Origin: Candidatus Synechococcus calcipolaris G9 | GTDB taxonomy: Bacteria > Cyanobacteriota > Cyanobacteriia > Thermosynechococcales > Thermosynechococcaceae | Length of the DNA: 64,000 bases | Reading direction: 5' to 3' | NCBI RefSeq assembly: GCF_029582805.1 | Contig: NZ_JAKKUT010000002.1 | Coordinates: 1,637,747 to 1,701,746, forward strand | In this document: positions 35,942 through 45,960 of the stretch, piece after piece | Numbering within the stretch: position 1 is the first letter of the stretch | Layout: each line of letters begins with the position of its first letter | Program-made: the position numbers and the translations under genes | The notes under the pieces: model-generated | Databases searched by the model: none | What the model saw: the letters and a program-made list of their open reading frames with translations, nothing else | Told to the model about the DNA's origin: nothing

Positions 35942-36670
35942 ATGCCCTTAAAGGCGGTTTTATTTGACTTTAATGGTGTGATTATTGATGACGAAAACCT
36001 ACACCAGGAACTCATCAATGAGATTCTTCTCGGTGAAAATTTACGTCCCCAGCCAGAGGAATATCAGCAGTTTTGCCTAGGCCGCAGCGATCGCGACTGT
36101 TTGGATAATTTACTGCGGCGGCGGGGCCGTTTTATTACGCCGGACTACCTAGATAAATTAATTGCCCAAAAGACCCAAGCCTACCAAACTCGATTGGGAA
36201 CCATTGATCCCTTTCCCTTTTTTCCTGGGGTAAAGGAGTTTATTCACCAACTAACCCAAGGAGGCATTGTCGGGGCGATCGTGACGGGGGCGATCCGCCA
36301 AGAGGTAATGATTGCCCTAGAGCGGGGGCAACTTAAGGAGTTCTTCGGGGTGATTGTGACTGCGGAGGATGTCTGCCAAGGAAAACCGGATCCGGAGGGC
36401 TATCTTCTTGGGGTAAAGCGGCTTCAGCAGATCTATCCAGAGATGGACATTGAGGTAGGGGATTGCCTGGCGATCGAGGATACCTTTACGGGGATAGAAG
36501 CTGCAAAAAAGGCAGGCTTGGCGATCGTGGGGATAGCCCATACCTATCCGTTTCATATGTTGCAGCGACGCTGTAATTGGGCGATCGATCAGTTTGAGGC
36601 CTTAGAACTGGATCGAGTTAGGCAGGTTTGGGGAGCAGAACCTGTCTCCAAGAGTATATCTGGGCGTTAG
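35942..36670 (+). CDS. HAD-superfamily hydrolase (beta-phosphoglucomutase-like)
   Basis: A 242-residue class I HAD protein. The catalytic motif is FDFNGVIID (nucleophile Asp9 and Asn in place of the second Asp, which is then followed by DDE), motif II GAIVTGA, motif III lysine in QGKPDPEGY, and motif IV IEDTFTGIEAAKKAG. A four-helix cap is inserted after motif I. The FDFNG form instead of FDxDG is a notable change: the second Asp normally acts as acid/base, so activity as a mutase is less likely than phosphatase activity. Substrate unknown. Confidence 0.85.
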   Translation: MPLKAVLFDFNGVIIDDENLHQELINEILLGENLRPQPEEYQQFCLGRSDRDCLDNLLRRRGRFITPDYLDKLIAQKTQAYQTRLGTIDPFPFFPGVKEFIHQLTQGGIVGAIVTGAIRQEVMIALERGQLKEFFGVIVTAEDVCQGKPDPEGYLLGVKRLQQIYPEMDIEVGDCLAIEDTFTGIEAAKKAGLAIVGIAHTYPFHMLQRRCNWAIDQFEALELDRVRQVWGAEPVSKSISGR

Positions 36671-36734
36671 TCATCCCAACCCTTTACTCAGCAACTTCTC
36701 AAGGATTCCTCGGCAAATGGGATAGATTAAGAAC

Positions 36735-37052
36735 ATGGTTAGCTTTTTGGCCCTGTTGCCGCGATCGCTCACAACATTCCTCTATGCCGTTGCTGCACTT
36801 CTGAGGTTTTATGGCACAAGTACCGCAATCCCCCTGCCCTGGTTCCGACTCACCACCCTCCAGTGGAGCCTCTTGGCGTTCAGTTTGGGCACAGCGTCTT
36901 TGGTGGCTAATCTCGGCCTTGAGTGGAACACTGAGCGTCGAAGAAGATATAAAGAGGCTGAGGAAAGAGACCGAGCTAATGAAGAAAGAGAACGAGCGAC
37001 TCGCCGAACTAGAATCCAAAATCGATGGATTATTTTCCAAATACGGCATTAG
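36735..37052 (+). pseudogene. TM/charged-tail repeat family protein, copy with premature stop
   Basis: Near-identical to the next gene: MVSFLALLPRSLTTFLYAVA, a second hydrophobic segment (TLQWSLLAFSLGTASLVANLGL), then an Arg/Glu-rich tail. A CAG to TAG change after IIFQIRH ends the frame at 37052, about 26 codons before the family's normal end (LEEYGE at about 37125 remains readable beyond the stop). It also lacks a 42-bp in-frame segment present in the neighbour. It may still make a shortened protein; I score it as a damaged copy. Confidence 0.7.
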
Positions 37053-37157
37053 CTTCAACCCAGTCAACAAACCCGATCAGCCCTGAATGATTTCATCGCC
37101 TTTCTTGAGGAATATGGCGAGTTTTAGGACAATGGGCCGGTGAGATAAACTAAAGGG

Positions 37158-37592
37158 ATGGTTAGCTTTTTAGCCCTGTTGCCGCGATCGCTCACAACAT
37201 TCCTCTATGCCGTTGCTGCACTTCTGAGGTTTTATGGCACAAGTACCGCAATCCCCCTGCTCTGGCTCCGATTCACCACCCTCCAGTGGAGCCTCTTGGC
37301 GTTCAGTTTGGGCACAGCGTCTTTGGTGGCTAATCTCGGCCTTGAGTGGAACACTGAGCGTCGAAGAAGATATAAAGAGGCTGAGGAAAGAGAACGATCA
37401 GATAGAGAACGATCGTTTGCAACTGAGGAAAGAGACCGAGCTAATGAAGAAAGAGAACGAGCGACTCGCCGAACTAGAATCCAAAATCGATGGATTATTC
37501 TCCAAATACGGCATCAGCTTCAAGGGAGCGAACAAACCCGATCAGCCCTAAGGGATTTTATGTCATTTATGGAAGAATATGGCGAGAGTTAA
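37158..37592 (+). CDS. small membrane protein with Arg/Glu-rich coiled tail (repeat family, intact copy)
   Basis: A 144-residue protein of a family I recognise only as a recurrent cyanobacterial hypothetical. Two hydrophobic helices (about residues 2-22 and 42-62) are followed by a charged tail (RRRRYKEAEERERSDRERS, then NEERERATRRTRIQNR) and a C-terminal helix ending FMSFMEEYGES. Relative to the copy just upstream it has a 42-bp in-frame insertion bounded by CTGAGGAAAGAG on both sides, a slippage-type duplication. The stop overlaps the convergent transglutaminase gene by 4 bp. Two more, decayed copies flank the VapBC module at 12-13 kb. The same DNA is also open in another frame, which I take to be a shadow. 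Confidence 0.65.
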   Translation: MVSFLALLPRSLTTFLYAVAALLRFYGTSTAIPLLWLRFTTLQWSLLAFSLGTASLVANLGLEWNTERRRRYKEAEERERSDRERSFATEERDRANEERERATRRTRIQNRWIILQIRHQLQGSEQTRSALRDFMSFMEEYGES

Positions 37593-39328
37593 CTACTATT
37601 TTCGCTGGAGGGAGGAATCTCGGCATGGATTGTAAATCGAACATGATTCAAGGCTAAATCCCCTAAGCGCAGACCGCGATCGCGGTAATTTGTGGTTTCA
37701 AACCGCATCCCTTTACTGAGTTCCACATGGTACCAGGGTAAACCCATAAAAAAGCGGGTGGGATAGGGGCCCCGATCAATCACATCATCTGGATTTGATT
37801 CCATGGGCAACCAGCCATAACCCGGCACATAGAATTCTAACCAGACATGATTGTAGGTGGGTTGGAGGGGAACTCCCCGCTGATCCGGTAGTGGCGGACA
37901 TTTATAACGGCCGACGGTGCGGCAAGCAATCCCATTCAAACGAGCCAAGGCTAAAAGCACTCCCACATACTCGCCACAGGAGCCGACTCCCCGCTCTAAT
38001 ACTAAATCAGGGGTTTCAATTTTGGGCCGTAGGGCATAGGAGAGGCGATCGTAGACATAATTACGGATTTTAAGCATCTTCCGTAAAATATTTGTTTCTG
38101 TGCCCACTGCTTCGCGAGCCGCATCTTGAACAATCGCCGTACTCATCGATAATTCATCATTATCAATCAGGTAAAGCTGAGCAAATCCTTCCGGCAACGA
38201 TAGCGTCTCATCAATATCATCGGGACGTAAGTGATATTTAATTGCCCGTAATTCGAGCCAGGCCCGCCAACCAAAGAAACGGGATTCCTGGGGACGCAGT
38301 TCTGGGAAATCAAAAATAGCGACCTGTTGATCACCGACGGTATCTAAACGAAAAGGAGTACCGACCGGCTCAACCCGCAGAACTTTCTGGCGTAAGGATT
38401 CCGCTGGCAGGGCAATACGCCACTCCAGATTATCTAAATGCACGGAGTCGAGGGGCGAAATCTCTTCCACATAGGACATCTCGACTAAATAGCCATTGGA
38501 GAGGGTGTAATGCTCCTGCTCTTGGGTCTCAAAAACAAGGGGATGGATGGAGGTGTAGTCGCGGGAGGCAATTTCTAAGGGGGTCTCTAAGTTATTGGGA
38601 TTATCCCGTAGGTAAGGTTCTTCGCCGGCGTAGGTAACCCAGAATAGTCCCTGATCACTAAAGCTGAGGGCCGTAGGATCGGTAAAGGGCGTAAGGGCCG
38701 CAGCTAAAATCTCTCCTGTCTGACGATCCAAGCGATAGACTGACTGCTCAAGGCGATCGCACACCCAAAGGGCATCCGGGCGGATAGCCAAGTTTTCTTC
38801 ACCAATGCCAGGGGCAGGAAGTTTCCCCAGTTCCTTACCCGTTTGCCGATCTAGGTGATGAATATACCCCGATTTTTGACAGGTGATATAGACCCCCTGC
38901 TCATCAACGGCCACCCCCTGCACGGGATAGCTAAATCGCTCAAAGGGATGGATGGTTAAATCCGGTAAGACACAGTAATAAACCCAGTCATCTTGACAAA
39001 ACCAGAGGGTATCTTGCCAAAGACAGAGACCCTGGGCATCCAGGAATTCATCCCCGTGATAGGGATTAAGTATTTCACTGTGATCATTCTCAGGATTAAT
39101 CAGAAGTAAATAGCCCCGCACCCGATCTAGGGCCAACAAACTAGAACCAACCGTTCCCTGGCAAAAGGGCATCCGAGGTAGTTGACGTAACCAGAGTGCT
39201 TGGGGATCCACCCAGGCTAACCCATAGAGCTGATAAGCTCCTAGGGGCATGACCGTGCGCCATTGGGCATCAACTGTACTCACTACCTTAGACAAGAGAT
39301 CTCCATGGGCAGTCTCTTCACTGGTCAT
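37589..39328 (-). CDS. propeller-like protein with C-terminal transglutaminase domain
   Basis: A 579-residue cytoplasmic-looking protein without signal peptide. Residues about 40-270 contain repeated short blocks (GYLLLINPENDHSEIL, GYIHHLDRQTGKELGKL, QSVYRLDRQTGEILAA) of beta-propeller type. Residues about 410-540 are a transglutaminase-like domain with the catalytic triad visible: Cys in RGVGSCGEYVGV (about residue 448), His in TYNHVWLEF and Asp in ESNPDD. Such domains act as proteases, amidases or cross-linkers. The combination is unusual to me. The gene lies 31 bp downstream of clpC on the same strand, so it may be co-transcribed with that chaperone gene. Confidence 0.75.
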   Translation of the reverse strand: MTSEETAHGDLLSKVVSTVDAQWRTVMPLGAYQLYGLAWVDPQALWLRQLPRMPFCQGTVGSSLLALDRVRGYLLLINPENDHSEILNPYHGDEFLDAQGLCLWQDTLWFCQDDWVYYCVLPDLTIHPFERFSYPVQGVAVDEQGVYITCQKSGYIHHLDRQTGKELGKLPAPGIGEENLAIRPDALWVCDRLEQSVYRLDRQTGEILAAALTPFTDPTALSFSDQGLFWVTYAGEEPYLRDNPNNLETPLEIASRDYTSIHPLVFETQEQEHYTLSNGYLVEMSYVEEISPLDSVHLDNLEWRIALPAESLRQKVLRVEPVGTPFRLDTVGDQQVAIFDFPELRPQESRFFGWRAWLELRAIKYHLRPDDIDETLSLPEGFAQLYLIDNDELSMSTAIVQDAAREAVGTETNILRKMLKIRNYVYDRLSYALRPKIETPDLVLERGVGSCGEYVGVLLALARLNGIACRTVGRYKCPPLPDQRGVPLQPTYNHVWLEFYVPGYGWLPMESNPDDVIDRGPYPTRFFMGLPWYHVELSKGMRFETTNYRDRGLRLGDLALNHVRFTIHAEIPPSSENSS

Positions 39329-39359
39329 ATGTTCTCCTTGGAGATCTCGAGACGATTAA

Positions 39360-41852
39360 CTACTCAACGGTTTGCGGCTCAACAGCTTGGGGGAGTAGTT
39401 CCCGCCGTTCCGTTGTTTTGATTTTGACCTGGCCCGACTCGTCCACATCAATGAGGGCCGTGTCTCCATCTCGCACCCGCGCCGAGAGCATTTCTTCCGC
39501 TAGGGTATCCTCTAGGAGCCGCATAATGGCCCGACGCAGGGGCCGTGCCCCGTAGCTGGGATTATAGCCTTCATCAATGAGGCGATCCTTGAACCGCTCG
39601 GTGACTTCCAGGGTAATACCTTTTTCCGTTAAGCGGGCAAAGACTTCCTTGAGCAGAATCTCGGCGATTTCCTTCACCTCATCCTTGGTCAACTGCCGGA
39701 AGACAATGATCTCATCCAAGCGGTTGAGAAACTCAGGACGGAAATACTGTTTCAGTTCTTCATTCACGAGGGAACGAATCCGGTTGTACTGGGATTCCGC
39801 CGGATTATCACTGCCAAACTCAAAGCCGAGGCCACCGGCCCCCTTCTCAATCACCTTGGAGCCAATATTGGAGGTCATGATCAAGAGGGTGTTTTTGAAG
39901 TCTACGGTGCGTCCCTTGGAGTCCGTTAAGCGGCCATCTTCCAGGATTTGCAGGAGCAGATTAAAGACATCGGGGTGGGCTTTTTCAATCTCATCAAAGA
40001 GAACCACCGTGTAGGGCCGCCGGCGTACTGCTTCGGTGAGTTGACCGCCTTCGTTGTAACCCACATAGCCCGGAGGAGAGCCAATGAGTTTAGAGACGGT
40101 GTGCCGCTCCATGTATTCCGACATATCTAGGCGGATCATGGCTTCTTCGGAGCCAAAGAAATAGGTGGCCAGGGCTTTGGTTAGCTCGGTTTTACCTACC
40201 CCGGTCGGCCCGGAGAAAATAAAGCTGGCAATGGGACGATTAGGATTTTTGAGACCCACCCGTGCCCGTCGAATCGCCCGAGAAATGGCCTTTACCGCTT
40301 CGTCTTGGCCAATCACCCGCTGGTGCAGGGTATCTTCCATGTGCAATAGTTTTTCGGACTCGGTTTCGGTGAGTTTGCTAACGGGTACGCCCGTCCAAGA
40401 GGCAACAATATGGGCGATGTCCTCTTCTGTCACCATGGGGGATTCATCTTCACCCGTGGTGGTTTCTGCTTTTTTCTGCTGGGCAATGGAGCGAATTTGG
40501 GATTTGAGTTCCATTTCCCGATCGCGCAGTTCACCCGCTTTATCAAAGTTCTGGGCCCGCACGGCATCGTCTTTGTCCTTGAGGACTTGTCGCAGTTCTT
40601 TATCCAGTTCCTTGGCCGCAGGGGGCAGTTGGGAATTAATTAAGCGCACCCGGGATCCCGCTTCGTCAATCAGGTCAATGGCCTTGTCGGGCAGATAGCG
40701 ATCGCTGATGTAGCGATCGGAGAGCTTGGCGGCAGCTTCTAGGGATTCATCTAAAATTTTCAGCTTGTGGTGCTTCTCGTAGCGTTCCCGCAGACCATAG
40801 AGGATTTCAATGGTTTCTTCTACGGAGGGTTCACCCACCATTACGGGCTGGAAGCGTCGCTCTAGGGCCGCATCCCGTTCAATGTGCTTACGATACTCAT
40901 CGAGGGTGGTCGCGCCAATGCACTGTAATTCACCCCGCGCTAGGGCTGGCTTAAGAATATTGGCCGCATCGATCGCCCCTTCCGCTGCTCCGGCTCCAAT
41001 CAGGGTATGGACTTCATCAATCACCAGCACAACGTTACCGGCCTGGCGGATTTCATCCATGATTTTCTTGAGCCGCTCTTCAAATTCGCCGCGATATTTG
41101 GTTCCGGCAACCAGTAACCCAATATCTAGGGTGACAACTCGTTTTTCGTGGAGAATATCAGGAATATCATTATTGGCAATGCGTTGGGCTAACCCCTCGG
41201 CGATCGCCGTTTTACCGACCCCAGGCTCCCCAATCAAGACGGGATTATTTTTCGTCCGCCGACCTAGAATTTGGATTACCCGCTCAATTTCTTTTTGCCG
41301 ACCCACCACAGGATCCAACTTGCCGTCGATAGCCATCTGGGTGAGATTGGCCCCAAACTCGTCTAGGGTAGGCGTTTTAGTGCGTCCCTGCCCACCACCT
41401 CCGGCGGCAACTTCGGCGGTTTCTCCCAACATCCGAATCACTTGGGTGCGGACTTTAGAGAGATCAACCCCCAGATTTTCTAGTACCCGGGCCGCCACCC
41501 CTTCTCCCTCCCGGATTAAGCCTAGGAGTAAATGCTCCGTACCAATATAGTTGTGGCCCAGTTGACGAGCCTCCTCAAGAGAGAGTTCTAAAACTCGCTT
41601 AGCACGGGGGGTAAAGGGAATTTCTACGGCGACAAAACCGGAACCGCGACCGATAATTTTTTCGACTTCAATCCGGGCATCCTTTAGATTTACGCCCATT
41701 GAGCGCAGCACCTTGGCAGCCACCCCGGTTCCTTCGCCAATTAAACCTAGAAGAATTTGCTCTGTACCGACAAAGTTATGTCCCAGGCGGCGGGCCTCTT
41801 CCTGAGCCAGCATAATCACCTTGATGGCTTTTTCTGTAAACCGTTCAAACAT
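39360..41852 (-). CDS. clpC: ATP-dependent Clp protease ATPase subunit ClpC
   Basis: An 830-residue Hsp100 unfoldase that feeds proteins to ClpP; in cyanobacteria it is essential and also helps protein import or turnover in photosynthetic membranes. Two N-terminal repeats (residues 1-145, both with the [16 protein letters not shown] form), AAA module 1 with Walker A GEPGVGKT (209-216), a UVR-type middle domain (around residue 430), AAA module 2 with GPTGVGKT (about 555), and a C-terminal region with the ClpP-binding loop are all present. No degradation of any motif. The start MFERFTEKA is the family start. Confidence 0.97.
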   Translation of the reverse strand: MFERFTEKAIKVIMLAQEEARRLGHNFVGTEQILLGLIGEGTGVAAKVLRSMGVNLKDARIEVEKIIGRGSGFVAVEIPFTPRAKRVLELSLEEARQLGHNYIGTEHLLLGLIREGEGVAARVLENLGVDLSKVRTQVIRMLGETAEVAAGGGGQGRTKTPTLDEFGANLTQMAIDGKLDPVVGRQKEIERVIQILGRRTKNNPVLIGEPGVGKTAIAEGLAQRIANNDIPDILHEKRVVTLDIGLLVAGTKYRGEFEERLKKIMDEIRQAGNVVLVIDEVHTLIGAGAAEGAIDAANILKPALARGELQCIGATTLDEYRKHIERDAALERRFQPVMVGEPSVEETIEILYGLRERYEKHHKLKILDESLEAAAKLSDRYISDRYLPDKAIDLIDEAGSRVRLINSQLPPAAKELDKELRQVLKDKDDAVRAQNFDKAGELRDREMELKSQIRSIAQQKKAETTTGEDESPMVTEEDIAHIVASWTGVPVSKLTETESEKLLHMEDTLHQRVIGQDEAVKAISRAIRRARVGLKNPNRPIASFIFSGPTGVGKTELTKALATYFFGSEEAMIRLDMSEYMERHTVSKLIGSPPGYVGYNEGGQLTEAVRRRPYTVVLFDEIEKAHPDVFNLLLQILEDGRLTDSKGRTVDFKNTLLIMTSNIGSKVIEKGAGGLGFEFGSDNPAESQYNRIRSLVNEELKQYFRPEFLNRLDEIIVFRQLTKDEVKEIAEILLKEVFARLTEKGITLEVTERFKDRLIDEGYNPSYGARPLRRAIMRLLEDTLAEEMLSARVRDGDTALIDVDESGQVKIKTTERRELLPQAVEPQTVE

Positions 41853-42026
41853 GACCCTACCCCAAATGGTTCCTGCGTGCTGGTATGAACAATCTTAACA
41901 CGATAATTTCCTTGGCATTATTTATGCTAACGTACCTCCAGTCTAGATTTCCTGACCCGATCGCGACAGGTACGGATTTCGCCCATCCATCGTTTTTGCA
42001 GATCCCTTGACTATGGGGCTTAGTTG

Positions 42027-42416
42027 TTATACAAGAACAACATTTTCCTGTTCATTGGGATCATTCCGGGCAACAATGGCCTTTGCGGGTTCTGTTTGAC
42101 TTAGGTTAACAGGTTGGTGGGGTACATTGGCGGGAATATAGATAAAGTCGCCAGCCTCATTGATGATTGATTTTTGCAGTCCTTGGCCATAACGGGTTTC
42201 CACCCGGCCCTCGAGTAGGTAAATGGCGGTTTCAAAGTCTTTGTGGTAGTGGGGTTCCGCTGCCGCCCCCGGTGGAATAATCACCAGGTTCATGGAAATT
42301 CCCTGGGCTTGGGCGGTTTGGGCTGAGACACCAACAAAGTAGGGCAGTTTTTGGCGAGTATGGATGCTGGCATCAGGGCGAATGGTGGTAATGTCGCCAT
42401 CGGTGGATTCAGACAT
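42027..42416 (-). CDS. cupin-domain protein
   Basis: A 129-residue single cupin. The metal motif is seen as EPHYHKDFETAIYLLEG (His, His, Glu) with the second motif GDFIYIPANVPHQPVN (His). ATG at 42416 is preferred over GTG at 42425 because AGGGTGA stands just before it. The family includes dioxygenases, isomerases and small binding proteins, so the reaction cannot be named. The gene stands alone, between clpC (divergent side 174 bp away) and pepA. Confidence 0.8.
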   Translation of the reverse strand: MSESTDGDITTIRPDASIHTRQKLPYFVGVSAQTAQAQGISMNLVIIPPGAAAEPHYHKDFETAIYLLEGRVETRYGQGLQKSIINEAGDFIYIPANVPHQPVNLSQTEPAKAIVARNDPNEQENVVLV

Positions 42417-42489
42417 GGTGATCACCCTAGTCGTTAAGATTGTTGCTTACATAGATTGTATTTTAAGTCCTTGGTTTGCTATGGGTGAT

Positions 42490-43989
42490 TTATGCCTGAT
42501 CTAGGGATCGATCTAGAACCCACTGAACCAATGTTCGCACCGCAAATCCGGTGCCGCCGGGGTTATTGTAACCGTCTTCTTTGTCTGTCCAAACCGGGCC
42601 AGCCACATCTAGGTGGGCCCAGGGGGTTGAATCAATAAATTGCTTCAGAAAGAGGGCGGCGGTAATGGCTCCCCCCGGTCGGGGGCCGGTATTTTTCATG
42701 TCTGCGACAATGGATTTTAGACCGTCAAAGTATTTTTCCTCTAGGGGCATAGCCCAGAGCTTTTCCCCCGCGGTTGCGGCTGCATTGGTGAGTTGACTGG
42801 CTAATGCTTCATCGTTACTCCAAATTCCGGCGATGGTTTCACCAAGGGCAACGATACAGGCTCCCGTCAAGGTGGCCAGATCCACGATGGCATCCACGGA
42901 GAGCTTTTCCGCATAGACGAGGGCATCGGCTAAGGTGAGGCGGCCCTCCGCATCGGTATTGTTGACTTCAATGGTTTTGCCGTTGGAGGCGGTGAGAATA
43001 TCCCCAGGATGGAGCGCGTTGCCACTAATCATGTTTTCTGTGGCCGCAACAATAAAGTGAACTTCGACCTTGGGGTGGAGTTGGGCGATCGCCTGGGCTG
43101 CACCAAAGACCGCCGCCGCACCGGACATATCGGTTTTCATCATTTCAATGCCACTGCCGGCCCCTTTAATATTCAAACCACCGGAGTCAAAGGTGAGACC
43201 TTTACCGATAATGGCAATTTTTTTGCAGGCGGGGGTTGAGGGGCGATAGGTGAGATGGATAAATTTAGGGGGAATATCCGAGGCCTGGGCAACCCCTAAA
43301 AAAGCTCCCATCCCCAAGTCCCGACAGTCTGCTTCGTCTAAGATTTTCAGACCCATGCCGTAGGTAGCGGCTAGGTTTTGGGCCGTTTCGGCCAGGGTTA
43401 GGGAACTGACAATATTGGCGGGGGCATTCACCAGTTCTCGGGCAAGAATCACTCCCCTGGAAATAATATCCGCCTGGTTCAGGCTTGTTATTTGATGCTC
43501 CATCCCCATCAGTTGAACCGTTTGGGGATACTCGGCTAGTTTTGCTGCTTCGGGATCGGACTTAAAGCGATGATCCTGATGCAGGCCTAAATAAACCCCT
43601 TCGGCGATCGCCTGGGTGGTTTGTGACGGGGACTGCCACTGGGGGAAATGGAGGGCCAGGGTGTTCACTTTTTCCCGGCGGGCTGAACGGGCTACCGCTG
43701 CCGCTGTCCGTCGTAGGATTTCTCCGTCTAACTGATCGGCTTCGCCCAGACCAATGAGCATGAGTTTGCGGATGGGGGAATGGGGTGCGAGGCGCACGAT
43801 CAAGGATGTGCCGGTTTTCCCTTGAAAATCTGCCTCTTGAATGACATCTTGAAGGGTTCCCCCCAGTCGTTGATCCAAACTAGCGTAGGCATTGTCCAAA
43901 ATGATGGTCTGATCACTTTGGCAAAAACCAATGGCCATTAAGTCCCCTGACCATGCACTGAGGGAAGTTCCATTCGTCTCGATTTTCAT
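42490..43989 (-). CDS. pepA: leucyl aminopeptidase
   Basis: A 499-residue M17 cytosolic aminopeptidase that removes N-terminal residues during peptide recycling. The C-terminal catalytic domain has [14 protein letters not shown] (metal and bicarbonate site), [23 protein letters not shown] (the family signature) and [12 protein letters not shown]. The N-terminal domain is of usual length. The start ATG gives [15 protein letters not shown]. It is 64 bp upstream of the cupin gene on the same strand. Confidence 0.96.
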   Translation of the reverse strand: MKIETNGTSLSAWSGDLMAIGFCQSDQTIILDNAYASLDQRLGGTLQDVIQEADFQGKTGTSLIVRLAPHSPIRKLMLIGLGEADQLDGEILRRTAAAVARSARREKVNTLALHFPQWQSPSQTTQAIAEGVYLGLHQDHRFKSDPEAAKLAEYPQTVQLMGMEHQITSLNQADIISRGVILARELVNAPANIVSSLTLAETAQNLAATYGMGLKILDEADCRDLGMGAFLGVAQASDIPPKFIHLTYRPSTPACKKIAIIGKGLTFDSGGLNIKGAGSGIEMMKTDMSGAAAVFGAAQAIAQLHPKVEVHFIVAATENMISGNALHPGDILTASNGKTIEVNNTDAEGRLTLADALVYAEKLSVDAIVDLATLTGACIVALGETIAGIWSNDEALASQLTNAAATAGEKLWAMPLEEKYFDGLKSIVADMKNTGPRPGGAITAALFLKQFIDSTPWAHLDVAGPVWTDKEDGYNNPGGTGFAVRTLVQWVLDRSLDQA

Positions 43990-44134
43990 AGGGTATTGCT
44001 GTCCTCGATCGCCCCCACAAGGGTATGGCTAAAATGCTACAGATGTTATTATGCCTAAAAGTGTTGAGTTTAGATCAAAACATTTCTGGAGGATATCGAT
44101 GGTTAGCCCAGGATTCTCCTAACCTGGCAACTCC

Positions 44135-44506
<372 letters not shown>

Positions 44507-44620
44507 TTAGCAGGGCTGTATGACCCTTGCACTGGGTTCCAATATACCATGGAGGAAATCGTCAGTTTTTCGATAAGGAAAAAGAATCATGGTGATCCCG
44601 ATAGCGGGAGGTGGGAAATA

Positions 44621-45379
44621 GTGCTGGATCAGGTGTTGGAATTGTCTCCGGTTTGGGGATTAGATACCCTACTGTTACTGGTCATTTTAATCAGTTTGGA
44701 GGCGGTTCTCTCTGCGGATAATGCCATTGCTTTAGCGGCCCTCGTTCAAGGAATTGAAGATGCCAAGCAACAGCGGCAGGCCCTAAATTTTGGCCTGGCG
44801 ATCGCCTATTTCTTTCGGATTGGTTTAATTTTGGCTGCCACCTGGGTTGTTAATTTTTGGCAATTTGAACTGGCCGGGGCCTGTTATCTACTGTGGTTGG
44901 CCATTAAATACTTTAGTTCCAACAAGGATGCCGCTGAACATCACCACGCTCAGACTTTTACTTCGTTTTGGCAGGCCATCCCCCTACTGGTCTTAGCGGA
45001 TCTAGCGTTTTCCCTCGATAGTGTGACAACGGCGATCGCCCTGTCCGATGAACGCTGGTTGATTTTACTCGGGGGCACCATTGGGGTGATCACGCTGCGA
45101 TTTATGGCGGGGTTATTTATCCGCTGGTTAACCGAATTTCCGCGCCTAGAAGATGCGGGCTATCTCACCGTTACCCTGGTGGGACTACGGCTATTGTTGC
45201 GGGTGATTAACTCTGAGCTAGTGCCACCGGAATGGATCATGATTAGTCTCATTGCCCTTTGTTTCGTCTGGGGATTTTCACGGCGGCAGTTACCCGAACA
45301 GATCGAGCCATCCCCACCGCCGTCACCGGAAGCAGAACCCCTATCGAGTTCCCCTACATCTCATAAATCCAAGGAGTAA
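44621..45379 (+). CDS. TerC family integral membrane protein
   Basis: About 252 residues with seven hydrophobic helices. The first helix holds the family motif [16 protein letters not shown] and a later one [16 protein letters not shown]; both acidic pairs are thought to bind metal ions. Chosen start: GTG at 44621, with a strong GGGAGGTGGG box just upstream; an ATG at 44549 extends the frame by 24 residues of poor family fit and has no such box. Cyanobacterial and plastid TerC proteins are involved in thylakoid biogenesis and metal (Mn) homeostasis. The Pro/Ser/Glu-rich tail is variable. Convergent with ndk, overlapping 26 bp. Confidence 0.85.
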   Translation: MLDQVLELSPVWGLDTLLLLVILISLEAVLSADNAIALAALVQGIEDAKQQRQALNFGLAIAYFFRIGLILAATWVVNFWQFELAGACYLLWLAIKYFSSNKDAAEHHHAQTFTSFWQAIPLLVLADLAFSLDSVTTAIALSDERWLILLGGTIGVITLRFMAGLFIRWLTEFPRLEDAGYLTVTLVGLRLLLRVINSELVPPEWIMISLIALCFVWGFSRRQLPEQIEPSPPPSPEAEPLSSSPTSHKSKE

Positions 45380-45806
45380 GACGGGGTTCCCAAACGACCA
45401 ACTCCTGGGTTTGGAACCAGAGAGCAATTTCCCGTTCCGCCGTTTCTGGGCCATCGGAGCCGTGGATAATATTGCGGCCCACATCAATGCCAAAGTCTCC
45501 CCGCAGCGTCCCTGGCTCGGAATTTAGGGGATTGGTCGCACCAATGAGTTTTCGGCAGGCAGCTACGACACCGCGGCCTTCCCAAACCATGGCAACCACC
45601 GGCCCCGAGGTAATGAAATTCACTAGCCCAGGGAAAAAGGGCTTATCTTTATGTTCGCCGTAATGGGTTTCCGCGAGTTCACGGGTGACTCGCATCAGCT
45701 TTAGTCCCACGAGGGAATAGCCTTTATGCTCCAAGCGTTGAATGATCGTCCCCACCAACCCCCGCTGTACTCCGTCTGGCTTGATGGCTAGAAATGTTCG
45801 TTCCAC
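45354..45806 (-). CDS. ndk: nucleoside diphosphate kinase
   Basis: Exchanges the gamma-phosphate between nucleoside triphosphates and diphosphates. The 150-residue protein begins [19 protein letters not shown] and has the phospho-histidine in NIIHGSDG, with all conserved blocks ([35 protein letters not shown]). Length is exact for the family. The 3' end overlaps the TerC gene tail to tail by 26 bp. Confidence 0.97.
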   Translation of the reverse strand: MERTFLAIKPDGVQRGLVGTIIQRLEHKGYSLVGLKLMRVTRELAETHYGEHKDKPFFPGLVNFITSGPVVAMVWEGRGVVAACRKLIGATNPLNSEPGTLRGDFGIDVGRNIIHGSDGPETAEREIALWFQTQELVVWEPRLTPWIYEM

Positions 45807-45960
45807 GCATTGCCTCCCAGGCTTGCTTTACAGATAAATTTTAGACCCGATTGGGGAACACCTGGAGGTCAATTCCAAGATTTTACCCTGGACAACTTTG
45901 CCAAACACCGCACGGGAAGGTGAAAATAGGATGGCAAGCGCACCGCCCTGATCTAGGTTT

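Noticed and set aside
36811-37551. Overlapping frames at 36811-37086 and 37234-37551 that read like coiled coils in the repeat family
   Set aside because: The coiled-coil look comes from Arg/Glu codons read out of phase; the N-terminal halves are not protein-like, whereas the other frame has clear membrane helices and a family-type start. Dual coding is not excluded but not supported.
39577-41550. Long plus-strand frames opposite clpC (up to 246 codons)
   Set aside because: They are antisense shadows of a highly conserved gene and resemble no protein family.
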